A DNA stretch of 64,000 nucleotides, taken from the NCBI RefSeq assembly GCF_024296665.1, contig NZ_CP100762.1:3286001-3350000 (forward strand). Direction: 5' to 3'. Origin of the DNA: Salinilacihabitans rarus. Lineage in GTDB: Archaea; Halobacteriota; Halobacteria; Halobacteriales; Natrialbaceae. Made by a program: the position numbers and the translations under genes. A model generated the notes under the pieces. The model was not told the DNA's origin, did no database searches, and was given only the letters and a program-made list of their open reading frames with translations. Of the stretch, positions 18,165 to 27,700 are shown piece after piece (within the stretch, counting starts at the first letter, position 1; each line of letters opens with the position of its first letter).

Positions 18165-18494
18165 TTTACGGTTCCTAAGCATATCCACCACCAAGTTAGC
18201 CTGAAGACCGTTTATGAAACAGATTCCAGACATTTATCGGTCGTGAATTGAAACTGTGTTTATATAATTTGGAGAGATCAGATAGCCACAGATATTTTAC
18301 CATTGCATCGGGATGACTGCACGGGGTTTCCTAGAGTATGTATGCAGTTTGCCCACATTTAAATATTCATTCTGATAATATCCTACTGAATGGCATCGCG
18401 ATCTATGTACAGAACCAACATATCAAATTTCATATTCCAGAATATCCTTTTTCTGATGTCGAGAGTGCTTCGCCTTCTTTCGATCTCGGAACCG

Positions 18495-18515
18495 GTGTGG
18501 GCAGATTGCCCACAC
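18495..18515. repeat. Perfect 9-bp inverted repeat (GTGTGGGCA)
   Basis: GTGTGGGCA-GAT-TGCCCACAC, arms 18495-18503 and 18507-18515 around 3 bases. The half-site TTGCCCACA recurs alone at 18349 and 18652, about 150 bases to each side, which suggests a protein-binding motif rather than only a hairpin. Confidence 0.6.
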
Positions 18516-18765
18516 AACTACAACTTTGTTTATGAGTATGAAAAGAATACCCATGAGGATACATATATAAACATTCACTCATACAGAATATCACTAATCT
18601 GAGTTCGCTATCCGGCTTGCGTCTGTGGATTCTTGATGAGTTGTGTGCATCTTGCCCACATAATCATCATCCCGAGAGGATATAATTCTGGCATGGAATT
18701 ATTGCCAGTAAACTAATGGTGAAATATCTGTTTGTGTTGGCATTTGGGGCCTAAAGAAGTCACAA

Positions 18766-18814
18766 AAAGCGTGAGAGAGATATTGGGGTTTTAGGCAGAA
18801 TTCTCTCACGCTTT
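18766..18814. repeat. Perfect 13-bp inverted repeat, stem-loop
   Basis: AAAGCGTGAGAGA (18766-18778) and its exact complement (18802-18814) enclose a 23-base loop. An RNA from either strand would form a stable 13-bp stem. It is too far from either gene end, and lacks a T-run, to be a plain archaeal terminator; a small RNA or element end is possible. Confidence 0.55.
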
Positions 18815-18824
18815 CTCCGAGGAG

Positions 18825-18874
18825 TTACCACAGATTCCACAGGGGAAGAGAAGAGATACCACGAATACCACAGG
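18825..18874. repeat. Near-identical 19-bp direct repeats (TACCAC motif)
   Basis: TTACCACAGATTCCACAGG at 18825-18843 and ATACCACGAATACCACAGG at 18856-18874 match at 15 of 19 positions with a 31-base period. Within each, TACCAC/TTCCAC itself recurs. Function unknown; they could be iteron-like binding sites. Confidence 0.4.
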
Positions 18875-19150
18875 CGTGTACCGTCGATCTCAGTCCGTAA
18901 GTACATGGGGGTACACGCCATTCAGGCGCAGTGGTCGTTCTATTAGCCACTGGGACATCACCTCAAACGCCGATTGGGCTCAATCAGGAATCAGCATAAT
19001 TCTCTACAACTCTATATTCTTATGTTTTATCCTGACTTGTTTACTCCAAGTGATCGTCTCCTATCGGCGACCACTCCTCATCGGTTCCGTCGTTCCGCCG
19101 TTCTGAATACACCTCTTGAAATCTGATGGCTTTTTACCACTGACTCTCGA

Positions 19151-22030
19151 TCAGGGGTTGGAATTAGTGATTGCTGAAGAGGGTTGATGAGTCGAATCGA
19201 TCTCCCGAATCAAGTTTTGAAGTTCCTCACGGGGAAGGGGATCGATTCTTTGCTGTGTCCCGTCATCAGTATAGAAGATAGACGCTGTAACCTCTCGATC
19301 GGGATATTGAGACGTAGCTACGTGGAAGTAGACGCTAAGCTGTTTTCGATACTCAGACTCTGCATGACGGCTGCGATCGGTCTTATAATCCACTATCTCG
19401 ACCCGGCTAGGAGTGATATGGACGAGATCGACGATACCAGAGATAGTGACTTCATCACCATCTACCGTGAGTGGGAGATAGACGTCCTCTTCCACCAGTA
19501 ATTCGCCCTCGAGATCATCGATCAACTGCTGAACGTGCCGCTCATCCTCGTTCGCCGGAGTGGCGTCAGTACCGAGGGCGTACGCTTCTGCGAAGTCGTG
19601 AACTCTCGTACCGAACTCACTTCCCATGCCTTCTTCGACATCCTCGAATACGTCATCGCGCATCAGCGTGTGTGGTGTATGTCCTTTCGGTCCCTCGGGA
19701 GCGGGGATGTCGACTTGGAATTGGGCTTGTTCTGTTGCGTCTATAGTAACCTCGTCTGGATCAGGAACCGCTGACCTGGCGTCTACAGGGAGTTCTTCGA
19801 GGAAGGTGTTCGGGTCCTCTCCTGCCGTGAAAACGACGTGGCTCTCAGCCCGCGTGATTGCGACGTATAGCAGACGACGTTCTTCGTCGTAATCGCGCGG
19901 AAGACATTTCTGAATCACGTCGGATCGCCAGTTGTCGTAGACGTGTGGCATACCGTGTGCATCCTCAGCATACTCCTTCTGCTGTCGGAGACCGACCGGT
20001 TCCTCGAAGCTGATCGTGTCACTGCTACCGCCAGACGGTGGGAACCGACCGCTATTCATGTTTGCGAGGATGACGATGGGATACTCCAGCCCTTTCGCGG
20101 AGTGAATCGTTTGGACCGTCACCGAATTCGCCCCAGCACTCGCGCTGACCTCGTGGGTACTTCCAGCTTCGATCCCGCGTTCGATGAACCGGATGAGGTC
20201 CCCCCGAGTCATGGTCGTCTCGTTACGTACTGACTGAATCGTGTGGAGGACCACATCGGCCGTCGCGCCGTCGTATCCATACTGTTCGAATACACGGCGT
20301 GCGACTCCGCCGAGCGTCTCCATCGCGGCCAATTTCTCCCGGAACTCGACCATGTTCTGTGGATAGCGTTCCTGCTCGAGGATGCGACCCACCTCGTCAA
20401 TAGTATACTCTGCTTCTTCGAGGACGGCAGCCCAGCCGCGGTCGAGATCGTCTTCGAGGATTCTGAGCCACGCCAAGAGGAGCTTTGCTTGATCGGTCCG
20501 GAATAGTTCGATACCGCCTTCGTAGGCCATTGGCAACCCGTATTCCTCGGCAGTCTGAAGCAGTTCACGGCCGAAATCTCTCGTTCGAGTCAGCACTGCG
20601 ATGTCGCGGTATTCTGCTGGACGAAGGTTTCCGTCTTCATCCTCTACCTGATAGGTGTCGTTTCCGACGATCTCCTGTGCCTTTTCGACGATCAGCTCGT
20701 GCTCTTGTTCGCTCTGTACCGCTTCGATAGTCGTGTTCTCGTGATCGGTGTTCGACTGGAGCTGTGTGATTCGGTCTCGGGTTTCTTCGACGTCGACCTC
20801 GTCACTGCTCGCTGCCGGGACCAGCAGCCCATATTCCGAGAAGTCCAGAATCTCTTGGGTTGACCGATAGTTCTCGACGAACTCGATGGTGTTTACGTCG
20901 TCGGTCTCGAACGAGACGCGTTCAGCGTCTTCGTTCAGTTGAGTGGCGAACTGATCGATTCGGTCCCCGAACTCAATGATGTTGTCGACGTCGGCATATT
21001 GGAACCCGTAGATGCTTTGCTTCCAGTCACCCACCGCGCAGAAGTTGTCCGTCTCGGCGAGGAGCAAAGCGAGTTTGAATTGGATTTCGCTCGAGTCCTG
21101 GAACTCGTCAACCATCACGTACTCGAAAGCGACCTTGTCCCGAAGTTCGTGGTTCTCACAGAGCAGAACGAATGCGAACAGCTGGAGAAATCCGAAATTC
21201 AAGTAGTTGCGTCGAAGCGCGAACGCGAGATACTCATAGTAGACGTCGTGAACGAACTGCTTCAGCTCAGTTCGATCCTCGTTGAATACCCTGGTAGCCA
21301 AAGATGGAGGTACCTGCTTACCGCTCCCCCGAATCTCGGCCTTGTCGGGTGCATCAGGGAGATAGCATTTATTCTTCCCATAGCGGCTGAGCTTCGATCG
21401 GAGTCGGGATTGCTTACTACCGCCGTTCCGCGGCTTGTTCACCTCGTCAAACAATTGCTCGAACGCTTCGAAGTCGCCATCCAGATGCTGTCCTCCGTCG
21501 CGGTACCAGCCGTTCTCGGTCGGGAACACGCCTTTCGCCGCCAACTGTTCGACAAGGTCGAGCAGCCCACTGGGATCGGAAATGGCTCGAAAGAGATCGT
21601 CGTACTCGGGGTGATCGTCGCTGAATCGGTCGATAAACTCTTGGAATAGCGCGCTTTCGACGAGTTCGTCCTCGACGATTCGAGTGGAGTTTGTGATCGT
21701 ATCGTCGATCCCCAGGTACGTGGGCGCAGCGTGGCCGTGCTCCTGGAGGATGTCGTGACATAGTGAGTGGAACGTCTGAATGGGGGCATCGGCGAGTTCA
21801 CGCATACCGTAGTCGCTTCGCCCGACGATGCGTTCTTTCATCTCAGTCGCCGCGTTGTTGGTAAACGTCACGAGCAGGACGTCGTCCGGTTCGACGTCGG
21901 GTTGCTCGACGATGGTAGCGTAGCGTCGAGTGATCGCGAACGTCTTGCCGGTCCCTGCCCCGGCGTCGACGAGATAGATGCCCTCAGTGCTGTCAATGAG
22001 TTCTCGTTGCTGATCGTTAGGTTCAGTCAT
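19151..22030 (-). CDS. AddA/RecB-like UvrD-family helicase-nuclease
   Basis: A 959-residue SF1 helicase. Walker A is DAGAGTGKTFAITRRY near the N-terminus; VMVDEFQDSSEIQ is motif II, FCAVGDWKQSIYGFQ is motif III, and VQTIHSAKGLEYPIVIL and LLYVAITRAESH are motifs V and VI. The C-terminal part is a PD-(D/E)XK nuclease: SEFGTRVHDFAEAYA, then SGIVDLV and VEIVDYKTD, with the D and D-x-K residues present. This is the AddA/RecB layout, an enzyme that unwinds and degrades linear double-stranded DNA from ends. The start overlaps the AddB-like stop by 8 bases. Haloarchaea normally resect with Rad50-Mre11, so an AddAB-like pair in a defence island points to degradation of foreign DNA. Confidence 0.82.
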   Translation of the reverse strand: MTEPNDQQRELIDSTEGIYLVDAGAGTGKTFAITRRYATIVEQPDVEPDDVLLVTFTNNAATEMKERIVGRSDYGMRELADAPIQTFHSLCHDILQEHGHAAPTYLGIDDTITNSTRIVEDELVESALFQEFIDRFSDDHPEYDDLFRAISDPSGLLDLVEQLAAKGVFPTENGWYRDGGQHLDGDFEAFEQLFDEVNKPRNGGSKQSRLRSKLSRYGKNKCYLPDAPDKAEIRGSGKQVPPSLATRVFNEDRTELKQFVHDVYYEYLAFALRRNYLNFGFLQLFAFVLLCENHELRDKVAFEYVMVDEFQDSSEIQFKLALLLAETDNFCAVGDWKQSIYGFQYADVDNIIEFGDRIDQFATQLNEDAERVSFETDDVNTIEFVENYRSTQEILDFSEYGLLVPAASSDEVDVEETRDRITQLQSNTDHENTTIEAVQSEQEHELIVEKAQEIVGNDTYQVEDEDGNLRPAEYRDIAVLTRTRDFGRELLQTAEEYGLPMAYEGGIELFRTDQAKLLLAWLRILEDDLDRGWAAVLEEAEYTIDEVGRILEQERYPQNMVEFREKLAAMETLGGVARRVFEQYGYDGATADVVLHTIQSVRNETTMTRGDLIRFIERGIEAGSTHEVSASAGANSVTVQTIHSAKGLEYPIVILANMNSGRFPPSGGSSDTISFEEPVGLRQQKEYAEDAHGMPHVYDNWRSDVIQKCLPRDYDEERRLLYVAITRAESHVVFTAGEDPNTFLEELPVDARSAVPDPDEVTIDATEQAQFQVDIPAPEGPKGHTPHTLMRDDVFEDVEEGMGSEFGTRVHDFAEAYALGTDATPANEDERHVQQLIDDLEGELLVEEDVYLPLTVDGDEVTISGIVDLVHITPSRVEIVDYKTDRSRHAESEYRKQLSVYFHVATSQYPDREVTASIFYTDDGTQQRIDPLPREELQNLIREIDSTHQPSSAITNSNP

Positions 22031-24608
22031 CGGTTTCGAGAATCAGGTCGCGGTTGTCCACGTAGCGGTAGTTCGGCTCGCCAGCGAGTCCCTCGACAGG
22101 GAATCGCTCGTCGCCCCGTCGCCGCCGATTCAGTTCTTCGAGGCGGTCGTCGACGAACTGCTCGAACGCATCGAGATCCTCGCGGAAGTAATTGCGACTT
22201 CGAACTCGCATCAACTGCCGCATCAATTGCTTGCAGCCCGTCGAGACGTACTTGTAGTCGCCGACGCACTCTTTCATCCGCGACGTCAGTGCGTCACCGA
22301 ACGTCGACTCAATGAGTTCCTCACTGTCGCGCGTGTCCGGTATCGATGCTTCCTCGAATACTGCCCGGTAGTCGTCGTATTCGATCTTTCCGAGCGTTTT
22401 CCGGCATTTCCCGGACCCGTCCTCCCGGAGTTCTTCGAACATTTCTCGCGACCGGGCGTGACGCTCGAACGAGGTAGGGTAGTATGTGATCGTCGTAAGC
22501 GTATCGTCGAGGTCGGCGTCACCAGTGACGACATCGTCGAGGGTTTCGAGGAAGTGGAAGAACGTGAACTCGAGTTGGTCGTCCGGTTGCTGGGTCCGCC
22601 AATGTGTGAGGTAGAGAAGCGCCTGGAAGTTCGGCGAGTCGTTCGGTGGGTCGATGGCCGAGTTCTTCACTACCTGCGAAGCACGCTTTCGGCTACCGCT
22701 CTTGTGGTCAACGAGCCGTGTCGGCTCGTGCACGAGATCGATCTTCCCCTTGAGCCCTAACGTCTCGTTCTCGAACCAGCGTTCGGTGATTGACGACTCG
22801 ATTGGTCGGTTGAAGTGGTCAGCGAATACGTTTTCTCCTCGCCCTCCGTCCGGCGTAAGGAAGGTTCCATCTTGGGGCGCGTTCTCTGAGAGGAACGATG
22901 TGATAGTCTGGAGCCCGACCCTGTACTTCGTGCGGCGCGTCTTCTGGTCGACGGAGCGAACGAATGGCCTGGTCTTGTCGAGAATGATCTCAACGGCCTC
23001 CTCGATTACGTCTCCATCGACGGCATCAGGATGTGCGACGTAGAACTCGGCGAAGTCGTGGAATAGGTTTCCCTCCTTGAAGTAATCCTTGTCGGGACTA
23101 TCGACGAGACGACTGAAGAAGTGGTCGCGCGGACAGTTAATGTACGTGCTGAGACTGGATTGACTGACCGTTTCGACTTCAGTTGGTAGAGCGTCGATAG
23201 GCTCCTTCTCGAACCCAGTACCTTGTGGTCGGGTCGCCTTTGCATGCGTTACTGACTCGAGATCGCTGAATCGTTCGAACTCTTCGTCGAGTAGTTCCTC
23301 GAAGTACAAACAGGGTGTGACGGGCGCGCCGCCGTTCGTGTCCTGTACGAGGTAATACTGTTCGACACCGCTCTGAAGGAGGAGCTGGAACTGCTGAATG
23401 TTCTTGACGTATTGATCCTCCTGGTCGACCCATGGGCGACGCGGTGAAGAGTGAGTCCATCCCTCGTCAAGGCCTAGACAGAATACAACTGGTCGGTCGA
23501 CGTACGCGGCCGACTTAGCATCAGCGAGCAGTACACCCTCGTTCTCACGGTCGACTGGCACCTCGTATGACTGGAGATAGAACTCAAGCTGATTTACTGC
23601 TGCCTCCGTGACCGGGATATTATCGATCCTGAGTGCGTCTAGCTCGTCACGGAAATCATCCATCGAGCACTCAGTGCGTCGCTCGAACGCTGATAGCGAC
23701 TGTTCGAACGTTCGCTCTTCGATGGAGCCGCAGAACTTGCGAAGCCACTCGACGTCAGGCGTATCGAAATCATGCAGGCGCTTTTCGAGGTGTTCAACAT
23801 CAACTGTGACACCGAGTCTACTCAGGATAGATTTAACGTCGCGAACGCGAGTATCTGTTCCGCGATGCGCGATACGAAGTAATTGGCAGAACGCTCGGTG
23901 ATCCGGATCGTCAATGAACCCTGGACCGCCATAGAACGGAATATCGGCCGATTCGAAGGCTGATTCCACTAGTGTAGAATACTCGCTCGCGCTGTCGAGG
24001 ATGATAGCGACGTCCTCTGCGTTCTCAGCCGAGATGCTGTCTATCAGTGTATCGACAATGGCGGCAGTTGAGTCGAAGATGTGGAACAGTGGAAGGTCGA
24101 AACTCTCGTCGCTGAACGGGCTGAACGTATCATAGTCATCCGGAAGTATCGATCGCTCGAGCGTCGTCAGCTGATCTTCTCCAACGACAGCTACATTAGT
24201 GTCGTTTGAGACGCTGTATTCAGTTAATTGACTGGACGTCGTTTCGAGCTCGTTCAGGTATTTTACCGCTGCTTCAGTTGCCTCGTCAGCATACGCATTA
24301 TATTCGAGGACAGAGTCAATGCGACCTTGGTGTTCCCAGCACTGAAGGATGTTACCGATCGCATAGGCACATAGTTTCCAGTCGAGATCAGTACGCTCGA
24401 TGAGTTCTAAGAACGCGGTCCGGTCCTCGGCTTCCTCACGTCTCCCGGCGGCGAGACGTCGTGGGGTAGTCGCGAACGTCCCGAGATGCGGTCTGTCGAG
24501 GCGTCGATTTAGGGCACTGGCAAGCGGTGCATCGGGTGCGAGCACAAGGTCGTGGTCAGCGACTCGCTCATATAAGTCATCGAGAGGTGTTGCCCGGGTT
24601 ATTGACAC
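22023..24608 (-). CDS. AddB-like protein with PD-(D/E)XK nuclease domain
   Basis: An 861-residue protein. The N-terminal about 480 residues look like an inactive helicase-like region (no Walker A), with VFCLGLDEGWTHSSPRRPW resembling the AddB signature. The C-terminal part is a PD-(D/E)XK domain: SQSSLSTYINCPRDHFFSRLV, FKEGNLFHDFAEFY, then LKGKIDLV and LVDHKSGS. The four-cysteine iron-sulfur cluster of AddB/Cas4 is not clear: one Cys is in INCPRD, but the C-terminal C-x2-C-x5-C is not seen. It would pair with the AddA-like helicase as a two-nuclease machine. It is the first gene of the leftward operon, 116 bases from the divergent GHKL gene. Confidence 0.72.
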   Translation of the reverse strand: MSITRATPLDDLYERVADHDLVLAPDAPLASALNRRLDRPHLGTFATTPRRLAAGRREEAEDRTAFLELIERTDLDWKLCAYAIGNILQCWEHQGRIDSVLEYNAYADEATEAAVKYLNELETTSSQLTEYSVSNDTNVAVVGEDQLTTLERSILPDDYDTFSPFSDESFDLPLFHIFDSTAAIVDTLIDSISAENAEDVAIILDSASEYSTLVESAFESADIPFYGGPGFIDDPDHRAFCQLLRIAHRGTDTRVRDVKSILSRLGVTVDVEHLEKRLHDFDTPDVEWLRKFCGSIEERTFEQSLSAFERRTECSMDDFRDELDALRIDNIPVTEAAVNQLEFYLQSYEVPVDRENEGVLLADAKSAAYVDRPVVFCLGLDEGWTHSSPRRPWVDQEDQYVKNIQQFQLLLQSGVEQYYLVQDTNGGAPVTPCLYFEELLDEEFERFSDLESVTHAKATRPQGTGFEKEPIDALPTEVETVSQSSLSTYINCPRDHFFSRLVDSPDKDYFKEGNLFHDFAEFYVAHPDAVDGDVIEEAVEIILDKTRPFVRSVDQKTRRTKYRVGLQTITSFLSENAPQDGTFLTPDGGRGENVFADHFNRPIESSITERWFENETLGLKGKIDLVHEPTRLVDHKSGSRKRASQVVKNSAIDPPNDSPNFQALLYLTHWRTQQPDDQLEFTFFHFLETLDDVVTGDADLDDTLTTITYYPTSFERHARSREMFEELREDGSGKCRKTLGKIEYDDYRAVFEEASIPDTRDSEELIESTFGDALTSRMKECVGDYKYVSTGCKQLMRQLMRVRSRNYFREDLDAFEQFVDDRLEELNRRRRGDERFPVEGLAGEPNYRYVDNRDLILETDD

Positions 24609-24694
24609 CTTCCGAAATGTTGATACAGGATAGAAAAACCTATCGTAATGCTCTCAGATCCCATCTTCCGTTAGCCTTAGCCCCTTCCCCGAAA

Positions 24695-24702
24695 TTTATG
24701 AA
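24695..24702 (+). promoter_or_regulatory. TATA box of the giant GHKL gene
   Basis: TTTATGAA preceded by CGAAA (BRE-like), centred about 27 bases before the ATG at 24725. It predicts a leaderless mRNA and supports this start. The 116-base gap also contains the promoter for the leftward AddB-like gene. Confidence 0.5.
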
Positions 24703-24724
24703 TACATTATTCTTTTAGGTAGTC

Positions 24725-27700
24725 ATGACAAGACAGTCTACAGTCGTTAGCCGGCTTTCTGAAGAACAACTCTTCAAACGGTGGAGCAACCGATGGAGCC
24801 ACTTTCTCGATGATTTCTCTGCATCGACGTCCTCAGAAACAGTCTCAGAACTGCTTCGTGACAAAGTAAAGAGCGGGAATGCCGAGCGAGCAATTGCTGG
24901 CGGTCACGAAGGAAGAGAGATTCTCGAACTCCTCCAAAATGCTCGGGACGCCATCCCCAACCAAACTGATGGTGGACGTGTCTACGTAGGAGTGTATGAT
25001 GAGGGAGTTCTAGTAGCGAATACGGGCGATCCATTCGATCTGTTTGACCCCGATGTCGAAGACGCAGTCACGATGATCGGGGAATCTTCGAAGGGCAACT
25101 CCGATCAGGAAATCGGACACAAAGGGGTTGGCCTAAAATCAGTGCTCGCGACTGGAGACGCGTTCGAGATTTGGACGAGACACAACGCTGCGACAGACGG
25201 TACTCTTCGTGTCCGATTGAGTCGAGCGTATGTCACTGCGGCCCTCCTCTCGTCGCTTGGGTACGATACCTCCTCGTTCGGTCTTCAGGGCACAGTACCG
25301 AATGAAACGATTCAGTCACTGACATCGCAATCAAACCTCGAGCAACGGACTGAGACACTGGATCTGGACGCTCGAGAGGACATTGGCAAGCTTCCGCTAT
25401 TCGATTTCCCAGTTCCACTCACAACGACGACTGATCAGAGCGACCCCGTGGCAAATCGAGCCTCGTCGCTCCTCGCTGGGGAGGGTGATGAGTGGTATGG
25501 AGACCCGTTCCGTACTGCGGTATTTATTGAGTACGAGGACGACGATTGGCGAAGCCTCCTCGATAGCTTTGACCTCCCATCACCGGAATCAAATGACCGT
25601 GACGCTGAGGAACGGGCGGATCGGCTCTGGTCATACCTCTCCAAAAATGCTGACGAGGAGGGACTTACTCCCGAAACGCTCGTCCAGTTCGGTGGAATTG
25701 ACACGCTGCTCCTCGAACGAGTAGAGAAGACAGGTGATACAGACCGGGAGCGCTGGGATGTCAACCGTAGTTCCGGATCACTTGACAGCGAGAGGGTGCA
25801 ACACGAGAGAGTAACAGTAACTATACAAGGGACAAAGGAGGCGCTTCCAGACAAGCGGTTCGACCAGTTCGAGTACGACGATCCAGATACTCACACCCAA
25901 TTGCTTGTTCCGAGGACGACGGGGCAACGTGGCGGACAGCAGAAGTATCCACTCTATCTCTACTACCCCATCGAGAATACACGAGACGTCTCGCTCCCTT
26001 TCTGTCTTCACGGCCACTTCACAGTCGAAACGAATCGAAAAGACCTGAGCCTTAACAGCCTCGAAGAGAACCGAAAAGTGCTCGAACGCGGCGTCGAACT
26101 CATTGGCCGAGTCGCCGCCGTGGCGGCGGAGAGTGACTTCGGTGAACGGTATCCTTGGATTCTCCTTCCTCCATCGCCGGAACATCACCCGGACGAGCCT
26201 AGTTCACAGGCAAGTCTACTTACTTGGTTCCGTGCTGCAATATACGAGGAACTTCGTGAACGAGCATGCTTGCCTACCGTCGGAGATGCTGACAGTGAGA
26301 GGATAGCAGTCCTCCCGGAAGAGGCCCTCATTCACTGGAATGCAACGGTCCGTGATGGATTTCTCGCACTCTATGATGTACTCGATTCGATAGACACAAC
26401 CGTTACTGACACTGCGATCGATCGCAACTTTCCGACTCGAGAGACGCTCCAAGGGTGCCGCTCTTTCTCGGACACGTGGGAAACCCGAATCGAATCACTG
26501 CTTTCCGTCGACAATACGGACACGTTCTCCGCCCAAGTGGCCCAGTCGTGGGCAGCGATACTTGGTGATCACCTCAACCAACAGGTGTTCGACGAAGAGG
26601 ATACACATCTCGTCTGTAATGCTGAAACCGCCCAGTCGCTGTTTATCGGAACGATCGAAACAATACTTCGTTCGGGCACGGAAGACGACGAGCTATCGTC
26701 GACACTGGACGCAGTTTCGTCGCATCTCGAGGGAGTCTATCTCCTTCCCTGCCGACGGACCAATAGCGAAGAGACAGTAGGTGAAGACGGGGGAGAGACC
26801 GCTAATAGCGAGGGTCAACCAGAGAAGCTACTCTTGGTTCCTATCGAATCACGGTCGGGACCTACACCGAACGAACGCGGAACTTCTCGCTCGCGGTCTG
26901 TTCTCTGGGACGTTAACTCACCCGAGCGCGACATTGAGCCGCCAGAGGTCCCACGTGAGAAATCGAGTTTTCGGGTCTACTTCCTCGACCGAACAATAGA
27001 GCAGAACGAACGTGCTCGTCGGGTTCTCGAACTAGCTGGGCGACCGTGGGGAGTCCGCGTCTACGACGGTACGCCGAGCTATTTCCGCGAGCTTCTCGAC
27101 ACGTTCGCGACTGATCAACCGACGCGGGTAGAAGCATTGGACTTCTATTTCCTAGCGAAGCAAATAGACAAACTGGGGAGTGAATCGCCCGATCTCCAGA
27201 CAGACGAGGGCTCATTCATCCCAATAAACTACGTAAAGACCGCCGTGGCCCGATCTGATGGTGATCAACGGCAGAACCTTCGTCGCCGCCTCAACCTCCG
27301 GAACAACTTCATCGCTCTTCCGAGAGAAGGAGGGTTACACGAAGTTGGCGAAACGATACTCGGCGACGAATGGCAGCGTGTCCGTGCACGGGCTCATGAA
27401 AACGACACGGTTGATGACTGGGACGCGTTTGATGGAAGTGCGAGTTCAAGATGGCCCGAACCGGACGAGGAAACGTGGGAACCTATTGTTGGCGCTTTAC
27501 AGGATGACGCCGCGTACGAGCGAATAGCGCAGACACTCTCACTGTTCGGCGCTTCTGTCCTTCCAGGGATCCAGACCGTCTGGATGTACGGTTCCGGGCA
27601 TCCTCGAACACGGGGTGATGCATCATGGGACCCCTCCAAGTGGTCCTCCGATGATTTCGCTGTTGGCAAGAGCCTCCCTGACAGTGCCGTCGCACTTCAA

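Larger units (their letters stand above)
18165..19150. other. Long non-coding gap between convergent gene runs
   Basis: 986 bases, A/T-rich, with no convincing coding sequence; short open frames here lack haloarchaeal codon use. It contains two perfect inverted repeats (18495-18515 and 18766-18814), three copies of TTGCCCACA (18349, 18507, 18652), a 19-base near-repeat pair (18825 and 18856), and a 9-base inverted pair TCGGGATGA/TCATCCCGA at 18308 and 18667. It lies between the 3' ends of the helicase cluster and the AddAB-like operon, so terminators or a small RNA are possible. Confidence 0.5.

Noticed and set aside
18308..18675. Possible miniature transposon ended by TCGGGATGA/TCATCCCGA
   Set aside because: The arms are only 9 bases, flanking sequence does not extend the match, and no target-site duplication is seen.
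18876..19106. A 76-codon ORF in the long non-coding gap
   Set aside because: Codon use and amino-acid composition are not haloarchaeal, and there is no family resemblance or start signal.
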